63,101 nt of DNA from Mesostigma viride (Eukaryota; Streptophyta; Mesostigmatophyceae; Mesostigmatales; Mesostigmataceae), in contig RPFO01001583.1 of NCBI GenBank assembly GCA_009746045.1, positions 1 to 63,101 of the forward strand, in the 5' to 3' direction. Every line of letters begins with the position of its first letter. The first letter of the stretch is position 1. Below are positions 30,486 through 42,824 of this stretch, one piece after another. A program made the position numbers and the translations under genes. The notes below the pieces were generated by a model. It had not been told where the DNA came from and did not search any database. It saw only the letters and a list, made by a program, of their open reading frames with translations.

Positions 30486-31539
30486 AGTTAAGTAATGCAA
30501 TACGCATTACTTTTGCATACTTGCAAGTATGCAAAAGTAATGCGTATTGCATTACTTAACTAAAATTGGGCCGCGTGGGGAAATCCGGCGTTCCGCACAC
30601 ACCGCTCGTTACCGAGGTGACTCGATTAATTACGACTCGGCTATTCCCAGCCTCGCGCCGTAATTCCTATTTCGACTTGGCCTACCCGGCCTCCGCCAAA
30701 CATAGAAATCCACAAATATTTCGACTCGGCCTCCCAGGCCTACCCGCCGCAAATATTTCCGTGCCTCCGAGAGGATTCGAACCCGGTACCCCAGGAGCGA
30801 ACGCCAATCTTAGTTAAGTAATGCAATACGCATTACTTTTGCATACTTGCAAGTATGCAAAAGTAATGCGTATTGCATTACTTAACTAAAATTGGGCCGC
30901 GTGGGGAAATCCGGCGTTCCGCACACACCGCTCGTTACCGAGGTGACTCGATTAATTACGACTCGGCTATTCCCAGCCTCGCGCCGTAATTCCTATTTCG
31001 ACTTGGCCTACCCGGCCTCCGCCAAACATAGAAATCCACAAATATTTCGACTCGGCCTCCCAGGCCTACCCGCCGCAAATATTTCCGTGCCTCCGAGAGG
31101 ATTCGAACCCGGTACCCCAGGAGCGAACGCCAATCTTAGTTAAGTAATGCAATACGCATTACTTTTGCATACTTGCAAGTATGCAAAAGTAATGCGTATT
31201 GCATTACTTAACTAAAATTGGGCCGCGTGGGGAAATCCGGCGTTCCGCACACACCGCTCGTTACCGAGGTGACTCGATTAATTACGACTCGGCTATTCCC
31301 AGCCTCACGCCGTAATTCCTATTTCGACTTGGCCTACCCGGCCTCCGCCAAACATAGAAATCCACAAATATTTCGACTCGGCCTCCCAGGCCTACCCGCC
31401 GCAAATATTTCCGTGCCTCCGAGAGGATTCGAACCCGGTACCCCAGGAGCGAACGCCAATCTTAGTTAAGTAATGCAATACGCATTACTTTTGCATACTT
31501 GCAAGTATGCAAAAGTAATGCGTATTGCATTACTTAACT
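30486..31539. mobile_element. Palindrome-bounded element: four 76-bp palindromes, three 250-bp spacers
   Basis: Perfect 76-bp palindromes lie at 30486-30561, 30812-30887, 31138-31213 and 31464-31539, with ends AGTTAAG/CTTAACT and centre TTGCAA. They alternate with three almost identical 250-bp spacers (326-bp period, one visible difference, in spacer 3). The 5-bp CATGG of the satellite is present on both sides (30481-30485 and 31540-31544), which is a target-site duplication. Each spacer holds GGATTCGAACCCGG, on the minus strand a box-B/TPsiC-arm look-alike. The 83-codon frame in each spacer looks non-coding. It is a non-autonomous mobile element of unknown class. Confidence 0.85.
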
Positions 31540-34500
31540 CATGGGAGCCTGAATCCTCATCATTAAATACATAAATGCCACGGTCCATGTACGTAGACGG
31601 GCCATGATGACACCAATGGAGCCTGAATCCTCATCATTAATTACATAAATGCCAACCATGTACATACACGGGCAATGATGACACCATGGGAGCCTGAATC
31701 CTCATCATTAATTACATAAATGCCAACCATGTACGTAGGCCAGCCATGATGACACTATGGGAGCCTGAATCCTCATCATTAAATACATACATGCCATCCA
31801 TGTACGTAGACAGGCCATGATGACACCATGGGAGCCTGAATCCTCATCATTTACTATTCCTTGACATCCATGTACGTAGACGGGCCATGATGACACCATG
31901 GGAGCCTGAATCCTCATCTGATTTTTTTTTCTTTGACATCCATGTACATACGTAGGCCAGCCATGATGACACCAATGGAGCCTGAATTCTCATCATTAAT
32001 TACATACATGCCATCCATGTACGTAGACAGGCCATGACATCTGACACCATGGGAGCCTGAATCCTCATCATTTACTATTCCTTGACATCCATGTACGTAG
32101 ACGGGCCATGATGACACCATGGGAGCCTGAATCCTCATCATTTACTATTCCTTGACATCCATGTACGTAGGCCAGCCATGGAGACACCATGGGAGCCTGA
32201 ATCCTCATCATTAATTACATAAATGCCAACCATGTACGTAGACAAGCCATGATGACACCATGGGAGCCTGAATCCTCCTCATTAATTACATAAATGCCAA
32301 CCATGTACGTAGACAAGCCATGATGACACCATGGGAGCCTGAATCCTCATCATTAATTACATACATGCCATCCATGTACGTAGACAGGCCATGATGACAC
32401 CATGGGAGCCTGAATCCTCATCATTTACTATTCCTTGACATCCATGTACGTAGGCCAGCCATGGAGACACCATGGGAGCCTGAATCCTCCTCATTAATTA
32501 CATAAATGCCAACCATGTACGTAGACAAGCCATGATGACCCCATGGGAGCCTGAATCCTCATCATTAATTACATAAATGCCATCCATGTACGTAGACGGG
32601 CCATGATGACACCATGGGAGCCTGAATCCTTATCATTTACTATTCCTTGACATCCATGTACGTAGGCCAGCCATGGAGACACCATGGGAGCCTGAATCCT
32701 CATCATTAATTACATAAATGCCAACCATGTACGTAGACAAGCCATGATGACACCATGGGAGCCTGAATCCTCCTCATTAATTACATAAATGCCAACCATG
32801 TACGTAGACAAGCCATGATGACACCATGGGAGCCTGAATCCTCATCATTAATTACATACATGCCATCCATGTACGTAGACAGGCCATGATGACACCATGG
32901 GAGCCTGAATCCTCATCATTTACTATTCCTTGACATCCATGTACGTAGGCCAGCCATGGAGACACCATGGGAGCCTGAATCCTCCTCATTAATTACATAA
33001 ATGCCAACCATGTACGTAGACAAGCCATGATGACCCCATGGGAGCCTGAATCCTCATCATTAATTACATAAATGCCATCCATGTACGTAGACGGGCCATG
33101 ATGACACCATGGGAGCCTGAATCCTTATCATTTACTATTCCTTGACATCCATGTACGTAGGCCAGCCATGGAGACACCATGGGAGCCTGAATCCTCATCA
33201 TTAATTACATAAATGCCAACCATGTACGTAGACAAGCCATGATGACACCATGGGAGCCTGAATCCTCCTCATTAATTACATAAATGCCAACCATGTACGT
33301 AGACAAGCCATGATGACACCATGGGAGCCTGAATCCTCATCATTAATTACATACATGCCATCCATGTACGTAGACAGGCCATGATGACACCATGGGAGCC
33401 TGAATCCTCATCATTTACTATTCCTTGACATCCATGTACGTAGGCCAGCCATGGAGACACCATGGGAGCCTGAATCCTCCTCATTAATTACATAAATGCC
33501 AACCATGTACGTAGACAAGCCATGATGACACCATGGGAGCCTGAATCCTCATCATTTACTATTCCTTGACATCCATGTACGTAGGCCAGCCATGATGACA
33601 CCAATGGAGCCTGAATCCTCCTCGTTAATTACATAAATGCCAACCATGTACGTAGACAAGCCATGATGACCCCATGGGAGCCTGAATCCTCATCATTTAC
33701 TATTCCTTGACATCCATGTACGTAGACGGGCCATGATGACACCATGGGAGCCTGAATCCTCATCATTTACTATTCCTTGACATCCATGTACGTAGGCCAG
33801 CCATGATGACACCAATGGAGCCTGAATCCTCTTCATTTTCTTAATGAGAGGATTCAGGTTACATAAATGCCAACCATGTAGGTAGACAAGCCATGATGAC
33901 ACCATGGGAGCCTGAATCCTCATCATTTACTATTCCTTGACATCCATGTACGTAGGCCAGCCATGGAGACACCATGGGAGCCTGAATCCTCCTCATTAAT
34001 TACATAAATGCCAACCATGTACGTAGACAAGCCATGATGACCCATGGGAGCCTGAATCCTCATCATTAATTACATAAATGCCATCCATGTAAGTAGACGG
34101 GCCATGATGACACCATGGGAGCCTGAATCCTCCTCATTAATTACATAAATGCCAACCATGTACGTAGACAAGCCATGATGACACCATGGGAGCCTGAATC
34201 CTCATCATTAATTACATAAATGCCATCCATGTACGTAGACGGGCCATGATGACACCATGGGAGCCTGAATCCTCATCATTAATTACATAAATGCCATTCA
34301 TGTACGTAGGCCAGCCATGGAGACACCATGGGAGCCTGAATCCTCATCATTAATTACATACATGCCAACAATGTAGGTAGACAAGCCATGATGACACCAT
34401 GGGAGCCTGAATCCTCATCATTTATTTTATGAGACATCCATGTACGTAGGCCAGCCATGATGACACCATGGGAGCCTGAATCCTCATCATTTCTTTTTCT

Positions 34501-37500
34501 TTGACATCCATGTACGTAGGCCAGCCATGATGACACCATGGGAGCCTGAATCCTCCTCATTAATTACATACATGCCATCCATGTACGTACACGGGCCATG
34601 ATGACACCATGGGAGCCTGAATCCTCCTCATTTACTATTCCTTGACATCCATGTACGTAGACGGGCCATGATGACACCATGGGAGCCTGAATCCTCATCA
34701 TTTTTTTTCTTTGACATCCATGTACATACGTAGGCCAGCCATGATGACACCAATGGAGCCTGAATCCTCATCATTAATTACATACATAAATGCCATGATC
34801 ATCAATGACCCCATGGGAGCCTGAATCCTCATCATTAAATACATAAATGCCACGGTCCATGTACGTAGACGGGCCATGATGACACCAATGGAGCCTGAAT
34901 CCTCATCATTAATTACATAAATGCCAACCATGTACATACACGGGCAATGATGACACCATGGGAGCCTGAATCCTCATCATTAATTACATAAATGCCAACC
35001 ATGTACGTAGGCCAGCCATGATGACACTATGGGAGCCTGAATCCTCATCATTAATTTTATACATGCCAACAACACGTAGACGGGCCATAATGACACCACG
35101 GGAGCCTGAATCCTCATCATTTTTTTTTCTTTGACATCCATGTACGTAGGCCAGCCATGATGACACCATGGGAGCCTGAATCCTCATCATTTTTTTTCTG
35201 AGACATCCATGTACGTAGGCCAGCCATGATGACACCATGGGAGCCTGAATCCTCATCATTAAATACATACATGCCATCCATGTACGTAGACAGGCCATGA
35301 TGACACCATGGGAGCCTGAATCCTCATCATTTACTATTCCTTGACATCCATGTACGTAGACGGGCCATGATGACACCATGGGAGCCTGAATCCTCATCAT
35401 TTTTTTTCTTTGACATCCATGTACATACGTAGGCCAGCCATGATGACACCAATGGAGCCTGAATTCTCATCATTAATTACATACATGCCATCCATGTACG
35501 TAGACAGGCCATGACATCTGACACCATGGGAGCCTGAATCCTCATCATTTACTATTCCTTGACATCCATGTACGTAGACGGGCCATGATGACACCATGGG
35601 AGCCTGAATCCTCATCATTTACTATTCCTTGACATCCATGTACGTAGGCCAGCCATGGAGACACCATGGGAGCCTGAATCCTCATCATTAATTACATAAA
35701 TGCCAACCATGTACGTAGACAAGCCATGATGACACCATGGGAGCCTGAATCCTCCTCATTAATTACATAAATGCCAACCATGTACGTAGACAAGCCATGA
35801 TGACACCATGGGAGCCTGAATCCTCATCATTAATTACATACATGCCATCCATGTACGTAGACAGGCCATGATGACACCATGGGAGCCTGAATCCTCATCA
35901 TTTACTATTCCTTGACATCCATGTACGTAGGCCAGCCATGGAGACACCATGGGAGCCTGAATCCTCCTCATTAATTACATAAATGCCAACCATGTACGTA
36001 GACAAGCCATGATGACCCCATGGGAGCCTGAATCCTCATCATTAATTACATAAATGCCATCCATGTACGTAGACGGGCCATGATGACACCATGGGAGCCT
36101 GAATCCTTATCATTTACTATTCCTTGACATCCATGTACGTAGGCCAGCCATGGAGACACCATGGGAGCCTGAATCCTCATCATTAATTACATAAATGCCA
36201 ACCATGTACGTAGACAAGCCATGATGACACCATGGGAGCCTGAATCCTCCTCATTAATTACATAAATGCCAACCATGTACGTAGACAAGCCATGATGACA
36301 CCATGGGAGCCTGAATCCTCATCATTAATTACATACATGCCATCCATGTACGTAGACAGGCCATGATGACACCATGGGAGCCTGAATCCTCATCATTTAC
36401 TATTCCTTGACATCCATGTACGTAGGCCAGCCATGGAGACACCATGGGAGCCTGAATCCTCCTCATTAATTACATAAATGCCAACCATGTACGTAGACAA
36501 GCCATGATGACACCATGGGAGCCTGAATCCTCATCATTTACTATTCCTTGACATCCATGTACGTAGGCCAGCCATGATGACACCAATGGAGCCTGAATCC
36601 TCCTCGTTAATTACATAAATGCCAACCATGTACGTAGACAAGCCATGATGACCCCATGGGAGCCTGAATCCTCATCATTTACTATTCCTTGACATCCATG
36701 TACGTAGACGGGCCATGATGACACCATGGGAGCCTGAATCCTCATCATTTACTATTCCTTGACATCCATGTACGTAGGCCAGCCATGATGACACCAATGG
36801 AGCCTGAATCCTCTTCATTTTCTTAATGAGAGGATTCAGGTTACATAAATGCCAACCATGTAGGTAGACAAGCCATGATGACACCATGGGAGCCTGAATC
36901 CTCATCATTTACTATTCCTTGACATCCATGTACGTAGGCCAGCCATGGAGACACCATGGGAGCCTGAATCCTCCTCATTAATTACATAAATGCCAACCAT
37001 GTACGTAGACAAGCCATGATGACCCCATGGGAGCCTGAATCCTCATCATTAATTACATAAATGCCATCCATGTAAGTAGACGGGCCATGATGACACCATG
37101 GGAGCCTGAATCCTCCTCATTAATTACATAAATGCCAACCATGTACGTAGACAAGCCATGATGACACCATGGGAGCCTGAATCCTCATCATTAATTACAT
37201 AAATGCCATCCATGTACGTAGACGGGCCATGATGACACCATGGGAGCCTGAATCCTCATCATTAATTACATAAATGCCATTCATGTACGTAGGCCAGCCA
37301 TGGAGACACCATGGGAGCCTGAATCCTCATCATTAATTACATACATGCCAACAATGTAGGTAGACAAGCCATGATGACACCATGGGAGCCTGAATCCTCA
37401 TCATTTATTTTATGAGACATCCATGTACGTAGGCCAGCCATGATGACACCATGGGAGCCTGAATCCTCATCATTTCTTTTTCTTTGACATCCATGTACGT

Positions 37501-40500
37501 AGGCCAGCCATGATGACACCATGGGAGCCTGAATCCTCCTCATTAATTACATACATGCCATCCATGTACGTACACGGGCCATGATGACACCATGGGAGCC
37601 TGAATCCTCCTCATTTACTATTCCTTGACATCCATGTACGTAGACGGGCCATGATGACACCATGGGAGCCTGAATCCTCATCATTTTTTTTTCTTTGACA
37701 TCCATGTACATACGTAGGCCAGCCATGATGACACCAATGGAGCCTGAATCCTCATCATTTACTATTCCTTGACATCCATGTACGTAGGCCAGCCATGGAG
37801 ACACCATGGGAGCCTGAATCCTCCTCATTAATTACATAAATGCCAACCATGTACGTAGACAAGCCATGATGACCCCATGGGAGCCTGAATCCTCATCATT
37901 AATTACATAAATGCCATCCATGTACGTAGACGGGCCATGATGACACCATGGGAGCCTGAATCCTTATCATTTACTATTCCTTGACATCCATGTACGTAGG
38001 CCAGCCATGGAGACACCATGGGAGCCTGAATCCTCATCATTAATTACATAAATGCCAACCATGTACGTAGACAAGCCATGATGACACCATGGGAGCCTGA
38101 ATCCTCCTCATTAATTACATAAATGCCAACCATGTACGTAGACAAGCCATGATGACACCATGGGAGCCTGAATCCTCATCATTAATTACATACATGCCAT
38201 CCATGTACGTAGACAGGCCATGATGACACCATGGGAGCCTGAATCCTCATCATTTACTATTCCTTGACATCCATGTACGTAGGCCAGCCATGGAGACACC
38301 ATGGGAGCCTGAATCCTCCTCATTAATTACATAAATGCCAACCATGTACGTAGACAAGCCATGATGACACCATGGGAGCCTGAATCCTCATCATTTACTA
38401 TTCCTTGACATCCATGTACGTAGGCCAGCCATGATGACACCAATGGAGCCTGAATCCTCCTCGTTAATTACATAAATGCCAACCATGTACGTAGACAAGC
38501 CATGATGACCCCATGGAGCCTGAATCCTCATCATTTACTATTCCTTGACATCCATGTACGTAGACGGGCCATGATGACACCATGGGAGCCTGAATCCTCA
38601 TCATTTACTATTCCTTGACATCCATGTACGTAGGCCAGCCATGATGACACCAATGGAGCCTGAATCCTCTTCATTTTCTTAATGAGAGGATTCAGGTTAC
38701 ATAAATGCCAACCATGTAGGTAGACAAGCCATGATGACACCATGGGAGCCTGAATCCTCATCATTTACTATTCCTTGACATCCATGTACGTAGGCCAGCC
38801 ATGGAGACACCATGGGAGCCTGAATCCTCCTCATTAATTACATAAATGCCAACCATGTACGTAGACAAGCCATGATGACCCCATGGGAGCCTGAATCCTC
38901 ATCATTAATTACATAAATGCCATCCATGTAAGTAGACGGGCCATGATGACACCATGGGAGCCTGAATCCTCCTCATTAATTACATAAATGCCAACCATGT
39001 ACGTAGACAAGCCATGATGACACCATGGGAGCCTGAATCCTCATCATTAATTACATAAATGCCATCCATGTACGTAGACGGGCCATGATGACACCATGGG
39101 AGCCTGAATCCTCATCATTAATTACATAAATGCCATTCATGTACGTAGGCCAGCCATGGAGACACCATGGGAGCCTGAATCCTCATCATTAATTACATAC
39201 ATGCCAACAATGTAGGTAGACAAGCCATGATGACACCATGGGAGCCTGAATCCTCATCATTTATTTTATGAGACATCCATGTACGTAGGCCAGCCATGAT
39301 GACACCATGGGAGCCTGAATCCTCATCATTTCTTTTTCTTTGACATCCATGTACGTAGGCCAGCCATGATGACACCATGGGAGCCTGAATCCTCCTCATT
39401 AATTACATACATGCCATCCATGTACGTACACGGGCCATGATGACACCATGGGAGCCTGAATCCTCCTCATTTACTATTCCTTGACATCCATGTACGTAGA
39501 CGGGCCATGATGACACCATGGGAGCCTGAATCCTCATCATTTTTTTTTCTTTGACATCCATGTACATACGTAGGCCAGCCATGATGACACCAATGGAGCC
39601 TGAATCCTCATCATTAATTACATACATAAATGCCATGATCATCAATGACCCCATGGGAGCCTGAATCCTCATCATTAAATACATAAATGCCACGGTCCAT
39701 GTACGTAGACGGGCCATGATGACACCAATGGAGCCTGAATCCTCATCATTAATTACATAAATGCCAACCATGTACATACACGGGCAATGATGACACCATG
39801 GGAGCCTGAATCCTCATCATTAATTACATAAATGCCAACCATGTACGTAGGCCAGCCATGATGACACTATGGGAGCCTGAATCCTCATCATTAATTTTAT
39901 ACATGCCAACAACACGTAGACGGGCCATAATGACACCACGGGAGCCTGAATCCTCATCATTTTTTTTTCTTTGACATCCATGTACGTAGGCCAGCCATGA
40001 TGACACCATGGGAGCCTGAATCCTCATCATTTTTTTTCTGAGACATCCATGTACGTAGGCCAGCCATGATGACACCATGGGAGCCTGAATCCTCATCATT
40101 AAATACATACATGCCATCCATGTACGTAGACAGGCCATGATGACACCATGGGAGCCTGAATCCTCATCATTTACTATTCCTTGACATCCATGTACGTAGA
40201 CGGGCCATGATGACACCATGGGAGCCTGAATCCTCATCATTTTTTTTTCTTTGACATCCATGTACATACGTAGGCCAGCCATGATGACACCAATGGAGCC
40301 TGAATTCTCATCATTAATTACATACATGCCATCCATGTACGTAGACAGGCCATGACATCTGACACCATGGGAGCCTGAATCCTCATCATTTACTATTCCT
40401 TGACATCCATGTACGTAGACGGGCCATGATGACACCATGGGAGCCTGAATCCTCATCATTTACTATTCCTTGACATCCATGTACGTAGGCCAGCCATGGA

Positions 40501-42120
40501 GACACCATGGGAGCCTGAATCCTCATCATTAATTACATAAATGCCAACCATGTACGTAGACAAGCCATGATGACACCATGGGAGCCTGAATCCTCCTCAT
40601 TAATTACATAAATGCCAACCATGTACGTAGACAAGCCATGATGACACCATGGGAGCCTGAATCCTCATCATTAATTACATACATGCCATCCATGTACGTA
40701 GACAGGCCATGATGACACCATGGGAGCCTGAATCCTCATCATTTACTATTCCTTGACATCCATGTACGTAGGCCAGCCATGGAGACACCATGGGAGCCTG
40801 AATCCTCCTCATTAATTACATAAATGCCAACCATGTACGTAGACAAGCCATGATGACCCCATGGGAGCCTGAATCCTCATCATTAATTACATAAATGCCA
40901 TCCATGTACGTAGACGGGCCATGATGACACCATGGGAGCCTGAATCCTTATCATTTACTATTCCTTGACATCCATGTACGTAGGCCAGCCATGGAGACAC
41001 CATGGGAGCCTGAATCCTCATCATTAATTACATAAATGCCAACCATGTACGTAGACAAGCCATGATGACACCATGGGAGCCTGAATCCTCCTCATTAATT
41101 ACATAAATGCCAACCATGTACGTAGACAAGCCATGATGACACCATGGGAGCCTGAATCCTCATCATTAATTACATACATGCCATCCATGTACGTAGACAG
41201 GCCATGATGACACCATGGGAGCCTGAATCCTCATCATTTACTATTCCTTGACATCCATGTACGTAGGCCAGCCATGGAGACACCATGGGAGCCTGAATCC
41301 TCCTCATTAATTACATAAATGCCAACCATGTACGTAGACAAGCCATGATGACACCATGGGAGCCTGAATCCTCATCATTTACTATTCCTTGACATCCATG
41401 TACGTAGGCCAGCCATGATGACACCAATGGAGCCTGAATCCTCCTCGTTAATTACATAAATGCCAACCATGTACGTAGACAAGCCATGATGACCCCATGG
41501 GAGCCTGAATCCTCATCATTTACTATTCCTTGACATCCATGTACGTAGACGGGCCATGATGACACCATGGGAGCCTGAATCCTCATCATTTACTATTCCT
41601 TGACATCCATGTACGTAGGCCAGCCATGATGACACCAATGGAGCCTGAATCCTCTTCATTTTCTTAATGAGAGGATTCAGGTTACATAAATGCCAACCAT
41701 GTAGGTAGACAAGCCATGATGACACCATGGGAGCCTGAATCCTCATCATTTACTATTCCTTGACATCCATGTACGTAGGCCAGCCATGGAGACACCATGG
41801 GAGCCTGAATCCTCCTCATTAATTACATAAATGCCAACCATGTACGTAGACAAGCCATGATGACCCCATGGGAGCCTGAATCCTCATCATTAATTACATA
41901 AATGCCATCCATGTAAGTAGACGGGCCATGATGACACCATGGGAGCCTGAATCCTCCTCATTAATTACATAAATGCCAACCATGTACGTAGACAAGCCAT
42001 GATGACACCATGGGAGCCTGAATCCTCATCATTAATTACATAAATGCCATCCATGTACGTAGACGGGCCATGATGACACCATGGGAGCCTGAATCCTCAT
42101 CATTAATTACATAAATGCCA
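31540..42120 (+). repeat. Satellite array (block 2) with higher-order repeats
   Basis: This continues the ~70-bp satellite interrupted at 30486. Large segments recur nearly unchanged. A marker hairpin (TGAATCCTCTTCATTTTC then GAGAGGATTCAGG) recurs at about 29490, 33820, 36810, 38670 and 41655, and again at about 50985. Spacings between markers are about 4.33, 2.98, 1.86 and 2.98 kb. No gene is supported. Confidence 0.95.
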
Positions 42121-42127
42121 ATCCATT

Positions 42128-42198
42128 TGTATGCTAGGGTGAGCACACTATGTGAATGTGCAGGGCCAGCCCACAGCAGCTGTGCCCCTGCTCTACCC
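42128..42198 (-). repeat. Split direct repeat B2 of the retrotransposon (B1 at 42559-42629)
   Basis: A 71-bp sequence starting TGTATGCTAGGGTGAGCACA on the plus strand and ending CTCTACCC is repeated at 42559-42629. Confidence 0.9.
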
Positions 42199-42223
42199 CC
42201 TTTTGCCAGGGTGGGCGGGTGGG

Positions 42224-42432
42224 AGGCAAAAGAAAACAACCTGCTTCCCTAGAATGGAAGCCCACCCTTTATAGCAACCACCTCTCCAGCCAACCCCTAC
42301 CTGGGTGGCTGGGGTACGGGTGCCAGCACAAAAAAATATTTTTTCTAAAATTATTTTTTCTTTTGGTGCTATACGGCGTTGCATTCTCCGCTCAGCAGGT
42401 TAGTCATAGATAAAATGAGCATAGCTCACCAA
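42224..42432 (-). repeat. Split direct repeat A2 of the retrotransposon (A1 at 47124-47332)
   Basis: A 209-bp sequence running from AGGCAAAAGAAAACAACC to AGCTCACCAA on the plus strand is repeated at 47124-47332. It is followed internally by ATCCATTT, the same bases as the element's outer left end. Confidence 0.9.
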
Positions 42433-42824
42433 ATCCATTTCTGGCCTTGCCTTGCTTTGCATGCATCACCACAAAACATCAAATTTATTACAATATGTGT
42501 GCTAGCTCTATACGGTGGAATAACACAGACATGTCTACCAGATGGCAACACGGCCATCTGTATGCTAGGGTGAGCACACTATGTGAATGTGCAGGGCCAG
42601 CCCACAGCAGCTGTGCCCCTGCTCTACCCACATCTCCTTACATGGCTAACAGCCGAAAATACGTAGGACATGCAAAAAAGAAAACTTAAACTACCTAGCT
42701 ATGGGGGTACTTTGTCCCAACCCAGGTTCACCCTCGGGTTAGTTAAACCATTTCCCCCCTGACCTCCCACACAAGGGTGAGGTCAGTTGATAGCTAAAAG
42801 ACGAGAGGTAAAAACAGGAGGACG

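Noticed and set aside
30566-31469. Three identical 83-codon frames with RGFEPGTPGAN
   Set aside because: They arise from repeated spacers, and the peptide is typical of translating a tRNA-like sequence on the wrong strand.
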